Part shown: one piece after another, positions 42,901-54,900 of the stretch | Position numbering within the stretch: position 1 is the first letter of the stretch | How the letters are laid out: each line of letters begins with the position of its first letter | Assembly: GCF_014649655.1 (NCBI RefSeq) | Contig: NZ_BMTL01000033.1 | Location: 1 to 64,000, forward strand | Direction: 5' to 3' | Source: Streptomyces humidus | GTDB lineage: Bacteria > Actinomycetota > Actinomycetes > Streptomycetales > Streptomycetaceae | Length of the DNA: 64,000 bases | The notes under the pieces: generated by a model | What the model was told of the DNA's origin: nothing | Seen by the model: the letters and a program-made list of their open reading frames with translations, nothing else | Database searches by the model: none | Translations under genes and position numbers: made by a program

Positions 42901-45900
42901 ACGGTCGGGGTTGAGCTTCTCCACCAGGTGGTCGAAGGGAATGTCCTGATGGGCGTAGGCGGCCAGGCCCGCGTCGCGCACCCGCTCCAGGAGCTGGACG
43001 AAACTCGGGGCGCCCGAGGTGTCGACGCGCAGCACCAGCGTGTTGACGAAGAAGCCGATCAGGTCGTCGAGGGCTTCGTCGACCCGCCCGGCGATCGGTG
43101 CGCCCACCGGGATGTCGGTGCCGGCCCCGCTGCGGGTCAGCTGTGCGCCGAGCGCCGCCTGGAGCGTCATGAACAGGGTGGCTCCGTTGCGGCGCGCGAG
43201 CGCTCGCAGGGCCTGGTGGAGGTCGGCGTCGAGGGTGCGGGTCAGCGTCGCGCCCTGGTGGCCGGCCTCCTCGGGGCGCGGTCGGTCGGTGGGCAGTGTC
43301 ACCAGCCGGGGCAGGCCGGCCAGTCGTTCCCGCCAGTGGGCGAGCTGCCGGCTGATCCGGCTGTCCGGGTCGGTGTCGTCGCCGAGCATGCGGCGCTGCC
43401 ACAGCGCGTAGTCCGCGTACTGCACCGGCAGGGGCGCCCAGGAGGGGGCGCGTCCCGCCGCGCGTTCCTCGTACGCCGTGGTCAGGTCGCGGGTCAGCGG
43501 CCGCAGCGACCAGCCGTCGGCGGCGATGTGGTGGACCACCAGCAGCAGCACCCGTTCGTCGGGGCCCGTGGTGAACAGCCGGGCCCGCAGGGGGATCTCC
43601 CGGGCCAGGTCGAACGCGTGCCGGGAGGCCTCCCCGAGCACCCGGGGCAGGTCGTCCTCGGAGACCTCGCACACCGGCAGGTCGATGTCCCCGGCGTCCA
43701 GGATCCGCTGGTGCGGCACTCCTCGGCGCTCGGCGAAGACGGTGCGCAGCGCCTCGTGCCGGGCCACCACGTCGCCCAGCGCGGACCGCAGCGCGGCCAC
43801 GTCGAGGGGACCGGAAAGCCGTATCGCCAGAGGGGAGTTGTAGGTCGCCGACGGGCCCTCCAGCTTGTGCAGGAACCACAGCCGCCGCTGAGCGAACGAC
43901 AGGGGCAGTGCCTCCGGCCGGGGCCCGGGGACCAGGGCGGGCACCGTGCCGTCCGGGTCGGCGCCCTGGGCCAGCACCGCGGCGAGCCGGGCGGGCGACG
44001 ACGCGGCGAACACCTGCCGCAGGGGCGCCTCGATGCCGAGGACGGCCCGGATACGGCTGGTGAGCCGGGTGGCGAGCAGCGAGTGGCCGCCGAGGTCGAA
44101 GAAGCCGTCGTCGACGTCGACCCGGGGCAGGCCGAGAAGGTCGGCGAACAGCTCGCAGAGGATCTCCTCGTAGGGGTTGCGCGGACCCCGGTCCTCGGCG
44201 CCGGTGGTCATGACCTCGGGTTCCGGCAGGGCCCTGCGGTCAATCTTCCCGTTCGGGGTGAGCGGGATCCGTTCGATCGGCGTGATCGTGGCCGGGACCA
44301 TGTGGTCGGGCAGCAGGGCCTTGACCGCGGCGCGCAGTCCGGACACGAACTCGCCGGCGTTGCGGGCCAGGGAGGGCACGTTGGCGACGGCTTCCGGGCT
44401 GCCCGGCCGGTACACGTCGGCGAGGGGCGCGTCGTCGCCGGTGTCGGGGAGCAGCACCGCGTCGTAGGTGTCCCGGCTCCTCTGCGACCAGGTCGGCACC
44501 GCCCGCCAGCCGTGGCCGGCCGCCCACCGGCGTATCCGTTCGGGATGCAGCCGTGGATCGGCCGGGTCGGCCAGCCGGGGGTTGGGGATCCCGGTCACCC
44601 GGGCCGGCGCCGTCAGCTCGTCCAGGTCGGTGACGTCGCGGCCCCAGAGCAGCTCCGGCAGGTCCCCCACCGGCCGCGCGGCGGCGGTGTGCAGCACCAC
44701 CTCGTAGCGGTACGCGGTCAGTTCGTTGTCGGCGTCGCCGCGCTTGAGGAGCACCTCGACGCCGGTCAGCCGGGGGTGCCGGAAGGCGGTGAAGAACTCG
44801 GGGGCGAGGAGGAGTTCCTTCTCGACGGACACCGCGTGGTCCACGGCGGACGCGCGGGATCCGGGGTGCCGGAACCGCTGCACGGCCGTGTGGAGCGCCC
44901 GCAGGAGGCCGTGATGGCGTACGTCGCCGACGATGATCCGGCCGCCGTCGGCGAGCAGGTCGACGGCCTTGCCCAGCACGTCGCGCAGGTAGTCGGCGCT
45001 CGGGAAGTACTGGACGACCGAGTTGAGCACGATGGTGTCGAAGTGGGCCCGGGGCAGTTCCGACACGTCGTGCGCCGGCCGGCACCGAAGGTGCACGTGC
45101 TCCCAGTGCTGTTCGCGCGCGTACTCCCGCAGCCGGTCCACGGCGGCGGCCGAGAAGTCCGTGGCCCAGTACTCCTCGGTCCGCTCGACCAGCGGGATCA
45201 TCACCAGGCCGGAGCCGGCGCCGATCTCGAGCACCCGGCGAGGGCCGAACCTGGCCACCTGGTCCACGGCGGACCGCTGCCACTCCCGCATCTGGTCGAT
45301 CGGGATGGGCGCGCCGGTGAAGGAGCTGTTCCAGCCCTCGAAGTCGGCGCCGGGCTCGCGCGGCAGGCCGCGGTAGACCTCGTGGTAGACGCTGCGCCAG
45401 TCGTCGAGCTGTTCGTCGACGTCCGCCGTGGTCGCCCCGTCGGCCGGTACGACGTACGCGGCGAGCGAGAGGGCTCCCGAGTGGTCCTGGCGCGGTACGA
45501 CGACGGCACGCGCGACGGAGCTCTGTGCGGCGAGGACCCGTTCCACCTCGCCGGGTTCGACGCGGAAGCCCCGGATCTTGACCTGTTCGTCGGTGCGTCC
45601 GAGGTATTCGAGCTGTCCGTCGGCGTTCCACCGGACCAGGTCGCCGGTGCGGTACATGCGTGTCCCGGCCGGGCCGTAGGGATCGGCGAGGAACCGCGAC
45701 GCCGTGAGCGCCGGACGACGGCCGTAGCCTCGGGCCAGGCCCTCGCCCGCGATGTACAGCTCGCCCGGCACACCCGGCGCGACCAGCCCGAGCGACTCGT
45801 CCAGCACGTACAAGCGGGTGTTGAGGGCGGGTGTGCCGATGGGTACCGGGGGCTCGTTCAGGTCGCCGGTCTGGCTGGCGACGACGGTCGACTCGGTGGG

Positions 45901-48900
45901 GCCGTAGGCGTTCACCATGCGGCGGCCGGGCGACCAGGCCCGCAGCAGTTCGGGCGGGCATGCCTCGGCGCCGACGATGAGCGTCCGGAAGCCGGTCAGG
46001 GTCCGCGGCGCTTCGGGCGGCAGGGTGCTCAGCACGGACGGCGGGATCAGGGCGTGGGTGATGCGGTGCTCGGCGAGCGCCCGCGCCAGTTCCTCACCTG
46101 CCAGGCGGTCCGCCGAGGCGATCACCAGGGCGGCGCCGGAGTCCAGGGCCCAGACGAGTTCCAGGACGGCGGCGTCGAAGCCCGGCGACGAGAACTGCAT
46201 GATCCGGCTGTCGCCGTCGGCGGCGCAGCGCTGCCGCAGCGTGGCGGCGAGGCTCGTGAGTCCGCGGTGGGTGACCACGACGCCCTTGGGCAGCCCGGTC
46301 GAACCGGACGTGTAGATCACATACGCCGGATGGTCCACCCCGACCGCGCGCACCCGGTCACCGTCACCCGGATCGTGCTCGGGCAACCCCTCGAACACCT
46401 CCGACCCACCGATCACCACCACCGGCGCGGCATCCCGCAACAGATACTCCACCCGCGCCCGCGGATACGAAGGATCCACCGGCAAAAACGCCGCCCCCGC
46501 CTTCCCCACACCCAGCACAGCCGCGATCTGCCCCACCCCACGCGGCAGCACCACACCCACCACATCCTCAGCCCCCACACCCCGCCCGATCAGATACCAG
46601 GCCACACGGTTCGCATACGCATTGAGCCGCGCATACGACCAACTCACCTCCCCCTCCACCACCGCCACCGCATCCGGCGCCACCGCGACCCGACGCCCGA
46701 ACAACTCCGCCAACGTCACCGCGTCGACATCGGCCCCCGCCGACCCCCACTCCTCCAGCAACCGCACCCGCTCCTCGACACCGAGGAGATCCACCTCACT
46801 CAACCGCGACCCCGGCGCCACGACCATCGCCCGCAGAACACGAACCCAACGCGCCGTGAACGCCTCGATCGTCGAACGGTCGTACAGATCCGTGGAGAAC
46901 TCCACCACCCCCGTGAGACCAGCCGCGCCACCGTCGGCCGAGGTGGTCTCGGTGATGCTCAGCGACAGGTCGAAGCGGGAGGTGCCGGTGCCCTGGCCCT
47001 CCTGCCGCACCCGCAGGTCGGAGAGAGTGAAGTCGGCCTCGGCGTTGTTCTGCAGGACCATGGCGATCTGGAACAGCGACTGGTGCGACGCCGACCGCAG
47101 CGGGTTGATCTTCTCGACGAGGTACTCGAACGGGATGTCCTGGTGCGCGTAGGCGGCGAGGCTGGTGTCGCGTACCCGCTGGAGCAGTTCGGTGAAGGCC
47201 GGGTCGTCGGACGTGTCGGTGCGCAGCACGACCATGTTGACGAAGAAGCCGACCAGGTCGTCGAGTTGTTCGTCGGTGCGGCCGGCCACGCCCGCGCCGA
47301 CCACCACGTCCGTTCCGGCGCCGGACCGGGTCAGCAGCGCGGACAGTGCCGTCTGCAGCACCATGAACAGGGTCGAACCGGTCTGCCGGGCGAGCGCCGT
47401 CAGCTCGGCGTGCAGTGCCGCGTCGACCTGGAAGGTGCTGACGTCGCCCCGGTAGCCGGCCACCGCCGGACGGGGGCGGTCCGAGGGCAGCGTCACCTGC
47501 TCCGGCAGGCCGGCGAGCCGTTCGCGCCAGAACGCGAGCTGGCGGCCGAACTCGCTGCCGGGGTCGGTGTCGTCCCCGAGCAGCTCCCGGTGCCAGAGGC
47601 TGTAGTCGGCGTACTGCACCGGCAGCGGGGACCAGTCCGGGGCCCGGCCGGCCTCGCGCGCGGCGTACGCCGTCGCGAGGTCGCGGGCCAGCGGCCGCAG
47701 TGACCAGCCGTCGGCGACGATGTGGTGCAGGACCAGCATCAGCACCCACTCGTCGTGGCCGACCGCGAACAGCGAGGCCCGCAACGGGATCTCCGCTGCC
47801 AGGTCGAACCGGTGGCGTGCCGCGTCCCGCACCGCCTCGTCGAGGGCGGCGCCGTCGGCCTCGCGCACCGGGAGCGGGACCGTGACCTCGGCCATGTCCA
47901 GGATGCGCTGGCAGGGCTCCCCGTCGTGCTCGGCGAAGACGGTGCGCAGCGCCTCGTGCCGGGCGATCACGTCGGCCAGTGCCTCCCGCAGCGCGGGCGC
48001 CCGGAGGGGGCCCGTCAGGCGCAGTGTGAGCGGCATGTTGTAGGTCGGCGAGGGGCCTTCCAGCTTGTGCAGGAACCACAGGCGCTGCTGGGCGAACGAC
48101 AACGGCAGGACCTGGGGGCGCGGCGCCGGTACGAGGGGGCCCCGGGCCGGGGAGTTCGCTTCGAGTATCGCCCGTGCCAGCGCGGCCGGTGTCGAGGCCT
48201 CGAACAGGGTGAGCAGCCGGACCTCGATGCCGAGTTCGGCACGGATGCGGCTGATCAGCCGGGTGCCGAGCAGCGAGTGGCCGCCCAGGTCGAAGAAGCT
48301 GTCCTCCACACCGACCCGGTCCGCGCCGAGGATCTCGGCGAAGAGCCCGCACAGGATCTCCTCCTCCGGCGTACGGGGGTCCCGTCCCCCGGAGGTCTCG
48401 AACTCGGGTTCCGGCAGGGCCTCGTGGTCGAGCTTGCCGTTCGGCGTCAGCGGGAACTCCGGCAGCGCCACCAGCGCCGCCGGCACCAGGTGGTCGGGCA
48501 GCAGGCGGCTGAGGTCCTCGCGTACGGTCCCGGGGTCGGCGCCCGGCCGTGCGGGGACCATGTAGCCGATCAGCGCCGGCTCGCCCCGTCGATCGCGGCG
48601 GACCACGACGACGGCGCGGGCCACGTCCGGATGCGCCGCCAGCGCGGCCTCGGTCTCGCCGGGTTCGACGCGGATGCCCCGGATCTTCACCTGGTCGTCG
48701 GAGCGCCCCAGATACTCGAGTTCACCGTCGGCGTTCCACCGGACCACATCACCCGTCCGGTACATCCGCGAACCCGGCGGACCGTACGGATCAGCGACGA
48801 ACCGCGACGCCGTCAGCCCGAAACGACCCAGATAACCACGAGCCACCCCCGCACCCGCGATGTACAGCTCACCCCGCGAACCCCGCGGAGCCAACCCCAG

Positions 48901-51900
48901 ACCACCGTCCAGCACATACACCCGCGTCCCCGCCAACGGAGCACCGATCGGATGCGCACCCCCCGACAACGGACGACTCACCGACGCCGCCACCGTCGTC
49001 TCCGTCGGACCGTACAGATTCGTCATCCGCCGACCCACCGACCACCGACGCACCAACTCCGCCGAACACGCCTCACCACCCACCACCAGACTCCGCAACC
49101 CCGACAACCCCCGCGCCGCACCCTCCGGCAACGTCGCCAGCACCGACGGCGGCACGAACGCATGCGACACCCCCGCACCCGCCAACAACCCGGCCAACTC
49201 CTCACCCGCCGGCCGCATCTCGCGGGCGACGACGAGGGCGGCTCCGGCGCCGACGGCCATCATCAGTTCGAGGACGGAGGCGTCGAAGCTCGGCGACGCC
49301 AGGAGCAGCACCCGGCTGTCGCTGTCGACGCCGGTGCGCTCCCCCGTGCCGGCGGCAAGCGCGGCCAGGCCCCGATGGGTCACGACGACGCCCTTGGGCA
49401 GGCCGGTGGAACCGGAGGTGTAGATGACGTACGCCGGGTTGTCGACGTCGACGGGCCGGACGCGGTCCCGGTCAGCCGGGTCGTCCTCGGGCCGGTCCTC
49501 GAACAGGTCCGACCCGTCGATCACCAGAGCCGGTCCGGCGTCCCGCAGCAGATGTTCCACCCGCGCCTGCGGGTAGGCCGGGTCGATCGGCAGATACGCG
49601 GCGCCGGCCTTGCCGATCCCGAGCAGGACGGCGATCTGCGTCGCGCTGCGCGGCATCAGCACGCCCACGACGTCCTCGGCGCCCACGCCCCGGCCGATCA
49701 GATGCCAGGCGACACGGTTGGCGTGTGCGTTGAGCTGCGCGTACGACCAGGAGGACTCCCCCTCGACCACGGCGGTCGCGTCCGGGGTCGCCGCGACGCG
49801 ACGTTCGAAGAGCTGGGTCAGGGTCGCCGGTCGTACCGTCGGCTCCGTGTACGCCCAGCTGGTCAGCAGGTCGCGTTCGCCGTCGAGCAGCAGGTCCACG
49901 GACCCGATCCGCTGCTCCTGGTCGCGTGCGACGGCGGCCAGGAACCGCAGCCAGCGTCCGATGAACGCCTCGATCGTCGCGGCGTCGTAGAGGTCGGTGG
50001 CGTACTCGACGGCGCCTACGACGCCGGCGGCGCCGTCGGAGTGGTCGGAGTGGTCGGAGTCCTGCTGTTCTGCGAGGCTGATGAACAGGTCGACGCGGGA
50101 CAGCCCGGTACTGACGCCCTCCATCCGGGTGCGCAGGCCGGGCAGGCCGAAGCCGGTCTCCGGGTTGTTCTGGAAGGCCAGCAGCACCTGGAACAGCGGG
50201 CTGTGCGCGGTGCTGCGCTGCGGATTGAGCTTCTCCACCAGGAACTCGAACGGCACGTCCTGATGCGCATAGGCAGCCAGGGACGTGTCACGCACCCGGC
50301 GCAGCAACTCGTCGAAGCCCGGATTCCCCGAAGTATCGGTGCGCAGCACCAGCGTGTTGACGAAGAAGCCCACCAGATCGTCGAGCGCCTCGTCGGTGCG
50401 ACCGGCGACAGGACTGCCGATCGGCACATCGGTCCCGGCCCCCGACCGCGTCAACACCGCAGCGAGCGCAGCCTGCAGCACCATGAACAACGTCGCACCA
50501 CTACGCCGCGCCAACGCCACCAGACCGGCATGCAACTCCGTGTCCACCCGGAACATGCAGACGTCACCCGCATAAGACGCCGACTGCGGCCGCACCCGAT
50601 CCGCCGGCAACGTCACCTGCTCCGGCAACCCCGCCAACTGACCACGCCAATAATCCAGCTGACGCCCGATCACACTGTCCGGATCGGACTCGTCACCCAG
50701 AATCCGCCGCTGCCAGAGCGTGTAGTCCGCGTACTGCACCGGCAACGGCCGCCACGACGGGGCACGGCCAGCCCGGCGGCCCGCGTACGCCGTCGTCAGG
50801 TCACGCGCCAGCGGTCCCGACGACCAGCCGTCGGCCGCGATGTGGTGCACCACCAGCAGCAGTACCCAGGAGTCGTGGCCCGTGGTGAACAGCTCCGCCC
50901 TCAGCGGGATCTCCCGCGACAGGTCGAACGCGTGACGGGCGGCCTCCCGCAACGCCCCCGGCAGATCCCCCTCCGAGACCTCACGCACCGGCAGAGCGAC
51001 CTCGACCGTCTCCACGATCCGCTGGCACGGCACACCGTCGGACTCCGCGAACACCGTCCGCAGAGCCTCATGACGACCCACCACATCACCCAGCGCGGCC
51101 CGCAACGCCACCACGTCCAACGCACCCGACAACCGGATCGCCAACGGCGAGTTGTACGTCGCCGACGGACCCTCCAGCCGATGCAGGAACCACAACCGCC
51201 GCTGAGCCGACGACAACGGCAGCACCTCAGGACGCGGCACCCGCTCCAACGCCACCTGAACCCGGCCCTCCCCCTCCCCCAGCACCACCGCCAACTCCGC
51301 CGGCGAAGGCGCCGCGAAGATCTGGCGCAGGAGGACCTCGACGCCCAGTACCGAGCGGATGCGGCTGGTCAGCCGGGTGGCGAGCAGGGAGTGGCCGCCC
51401 AGGTCGAAGAAGCTGTCGTCGACGCCGACCCGCTCCAGCCCCAGGATGTCCGCGAACAGTTCGCACAGGATCTGCTCCTGCGGGGTGCGTGGCCGTCGGC
51501 CGTCCGGGACGATCACCTCCGGGTCCGGCAGCGCCCGGCGGTCGATCTTTCCGTTCGGGGTGACCGGGATCCGCTCGATCGGGTTGATCGTCGCCGGAAC
51601 CATGTAGTCCGGCAGCAGTCCCTTCAGGGTCGAACGCAGCTCGGAGACCAGTTCGCCGACCGTACGGGCCACCGCGGGCACGTTGGCCTGCTCGACGCCC
51701 TCGGCGGGGCGGTACACCCCGTCCAGCGGCTCCGCCTCGGCGGCGTCCGTGAGCACGACGTCGTAGGTGTTCCAGCGACGCGACGACCAGGTCGGCACCG
51801 CCCGCATACCGCGTGCCGCCGCCCAGCGCCGCACCGTCTCGGGCTCCAGCTCGGGCCCTGGCGGGGTGGGCACCGCGTCCGCGCCGTCCAGCGCCCGTAT

Positions 51901-54900
51901 CGCGGCGATGCCGCCGGCCAGCCGGGGGTTCGGGATCTGCGTCACCCGTGCCGGGCCGGTCAGCTGGTCCACGTCGGTGATGTCGCGGCCCCACACGAGT
52001 TCGGGCAGATCCGCGAGCCGTCGCGCGGGAGCGGTGTGCAGGACGACCTCGTAGCGGTAGCCGGACAGTTCGGTCGACGCCCCGCCCGCCTTCAGCGAGA
52101 CCTCGACACCGGAGAGGGCCGGATGCTCGAAGGAGGTGAAGAACTCCGGAGCCAGCAGCAGTTCCTTCTCCACCGCGATCGCGCGCTCGACCGCCGCGCG
52201 CGCCCCCGGGGTGCCGCGGAAGTCGTGCACGGCCGTCTGGAACACACGGAGCAGTCCGTAGTGCCGGACATCGCCGACGATCACCCGGCCGCCGTCGGCG
52301 AGCAGGTCCATGACCCGCGTCAGCACATCGCGCAGATAGTCGGCGCTCGGGAAGTACTGCACCACCGAGTTGACGACGACGGTGTCGAAACGGCGGCGGG
52401 GCAGTCCGGAGAGGTCGTGCGCCGCCTGGCAGGACAACCGCACGTGGTCCCAGCCGCGTCCGCGGGCGAACTCGCGCAGCCGGTCGGTGGAGACCTGCGA
52501 GAGGTCGGTGCCCCAGTACTCCTCGACCTCGTCCGCCAGCGGGCTCATCAGCAGACCCGAACCCGCGCCGATCTCCAGGACCCGGCCGGGGCCGAACCGC
52601 AGCACCGCGTCCACGGCGGCCCGCTGCCACGCCCGCATCTCCTCGACGGGGATCGGGCCGCCGGTGAACGAGCTGTTCCAGCCCACGAAGTCATTGCCCG
52701 CGTCACCGGAGAAGCCCGTGTAGACCTGGTCGTAGAGGTCGTTCCACTCGGAGAGCTGATCGTCGAAGCCCTCGCTCGTCGCCTCGGCCGCCAGCACGGT
52801 GTACGCGGCCAGGGAGACGGCTCCCGAGCGGTCCCGGCGCGGCACCACCACCGCCCGCTCGACGGACGGCTGGCTCACGAGGACGCGCTCGATCTCGCCG
52901 GGCTCGACGCGGAAGCCCCGGATCTTCACCTGCTCGTCGGAGCGGCCCAGGTACTCCAGTTCGCCGTCGGCGTTCCAGCGGACGACGTCGCCGGTGCGGT
53001 ACATCCTCGCCCCGGGGGCGCCGAACGGATTCGCGACGAACCGTGACGCGGTCAGTCCGCTCCGGCCGAGGTAGCCCCTGGCCAGGCCCGCACCGCCGAT
53101 GTACAGCTCGCCCGGCACTCCGGGGGCTGCGGGCCGGAGGGTCTCGTCCAGGACGTGCAGCTCGGCGTCGAGCACCGGCTTGCCGATCGGTGCGCGTGCC
53201 TCGGCCAGCGGGAAGGTGTGCGAGGCGGCGACGGTGCACTCGGTCGGGCCGTACGCGTTCACGAACCGGCGTCCCGGCAGCCACAGTTCCACGAGTTCGG
53301 GCGGGCATGCCTCGGCGCCGACGCTGAGCATGCGGAACTCGGGGAGTCGGCCGGCCGTCTCCGGCGCCAGGGTGCTCAGCGCGGACGGCGGGATGTGCGC
53401 GTGGGTGATGCGGTGCTCGGTGAGGGCCTGGGCGAGTTCGTCGCCGGCCAGACGGTGCCGGCCGGCGATGACCAGCCGGGCGCCGGAGCTGAACGCCCAC
53501 ACCATCTCCAGTACCGAGGCGTCCACGCTGGGCGACGACAGCTGCAGCACGCGGCTGTCCCGGTCCGCCGCGCAGCGCTGGCGCAGGGTCTCGGCGAAGG
53601 CGGCGAGGCCGCGGTGGGTCACCACGACGCCTTTGGGGCGGCCGGTCGAACCGGAGGTGTAGATGACGTACGCCGGGTTGTCGACGTCCACCGGCCGGAC
53701 GCGGTCGTGGTCGGTGGGGTTGTCGTCCCGGCCGGGCCGCCCGTGCAGGAAACCGTCCTCGTCGACCATGACCAGGTCACAGGTCAGGTCGCCGGGCAGG
53801 TCCTCGGCCCCGGCCCGGGAGGTCAGCACCAGCCGGGGGGCCGAGTCGGTGATCACGTGCCGGTTGCGGCCGGCCGGGAAGACGAGGTCCACCGGTACGT
53901 ACGCCGCCCCGGCCTTGAGCACTCCGAGCAGTGCGGCGACCAGGCGGGCGGAGCGGGGCATCGCGACGCCCACCAGGTCCTCCGGGCCGATGCCCCGGTC
54001 GATGAGCCGGCCGGCGATCCGGTTGGCGTGCCGGTTCAGCTCGGCGTAGGTCCAGGTGTCGGCGCCGTCGCTGACGGCGACGGCGCCGGGGGTGGCCTCC
54101 GCCTGCCGTTCGAACAGATCGCTGAAGGTCAGCGGCTCGACGTCCCCGTCGTACCGGCGCCATCCGGCCAGCCGGGACGCGTCGTCGGGGGTGGTGACGT
54201 CCAGGGTGTCGATCCGGCGGCCCGGGTCCGCCACGACCTGGCGGATCAGCTGGATCCAGCGCTCGACGACGGCCTGTACCGTCGGCCGGTCGTAGAGGTC
54301 GGCGGCGTACTCCACCGTGCCGCCGATGCCGGCCGGGGCGCCGTCGGGCGTCGTGCTCTCCGTCACGCTCAGCGAGAGGTCGAAGCGGGCGGTGCCGGTC
54401 GGTACCGTCTCGGCGCGTACCCGCAGTCCGGGCAGGTCGAACGGGACGGAGGTGTTGTTCTGCAGGACCAGCGCGACCTGGAACAGCGATTGCCGCCCCG
54501 CGCGCCGGTGCGGGTTGAGGCTCTCGACCAGCTGCTCGAACGGGATGTCCTGACGGCTGTACGCCGCGAGGCTGGTGTCGCGCACTCGGTCGAGCAGTTC
54601 CGCGAACCCGGGGGAGCCTGACGTGTCGGTGCGCAGCACCAGCATGTTGACGAAGAGTCCGACCAGGTCGTCGAGAGCGGGCTCGGACCGGCCGGCGACA
54701 CCGGCGCCGATGGCGATGTCGGTGCCCGCGCCGAGCCGGGTCAGCAGGGCCGCGAGGGTCGCCTGCAGAACCATGTAGACGGTGGCGCCGTTGCCCCGGG
54801 CGAGTTCCGTGACGGCGGCGTGCAGTTCGGCGTCCAGGGTGACCGGGACGACGCCGCCCCGGTAGGTCGCCACGGCGGGCCGGGGCCGGTCGCCGGGCAC

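Noticed and set aside
41473..53046. Very long open frames on the plus strand opposite the NRPS gene (over 2,000 and 1,700 codons)
   Set aside because: They are antisense shadows caused by GC-rich codon bias. Their translations are His/Arg/Gly-rich without domains, and the minus-strand NRPS is unmistakable.
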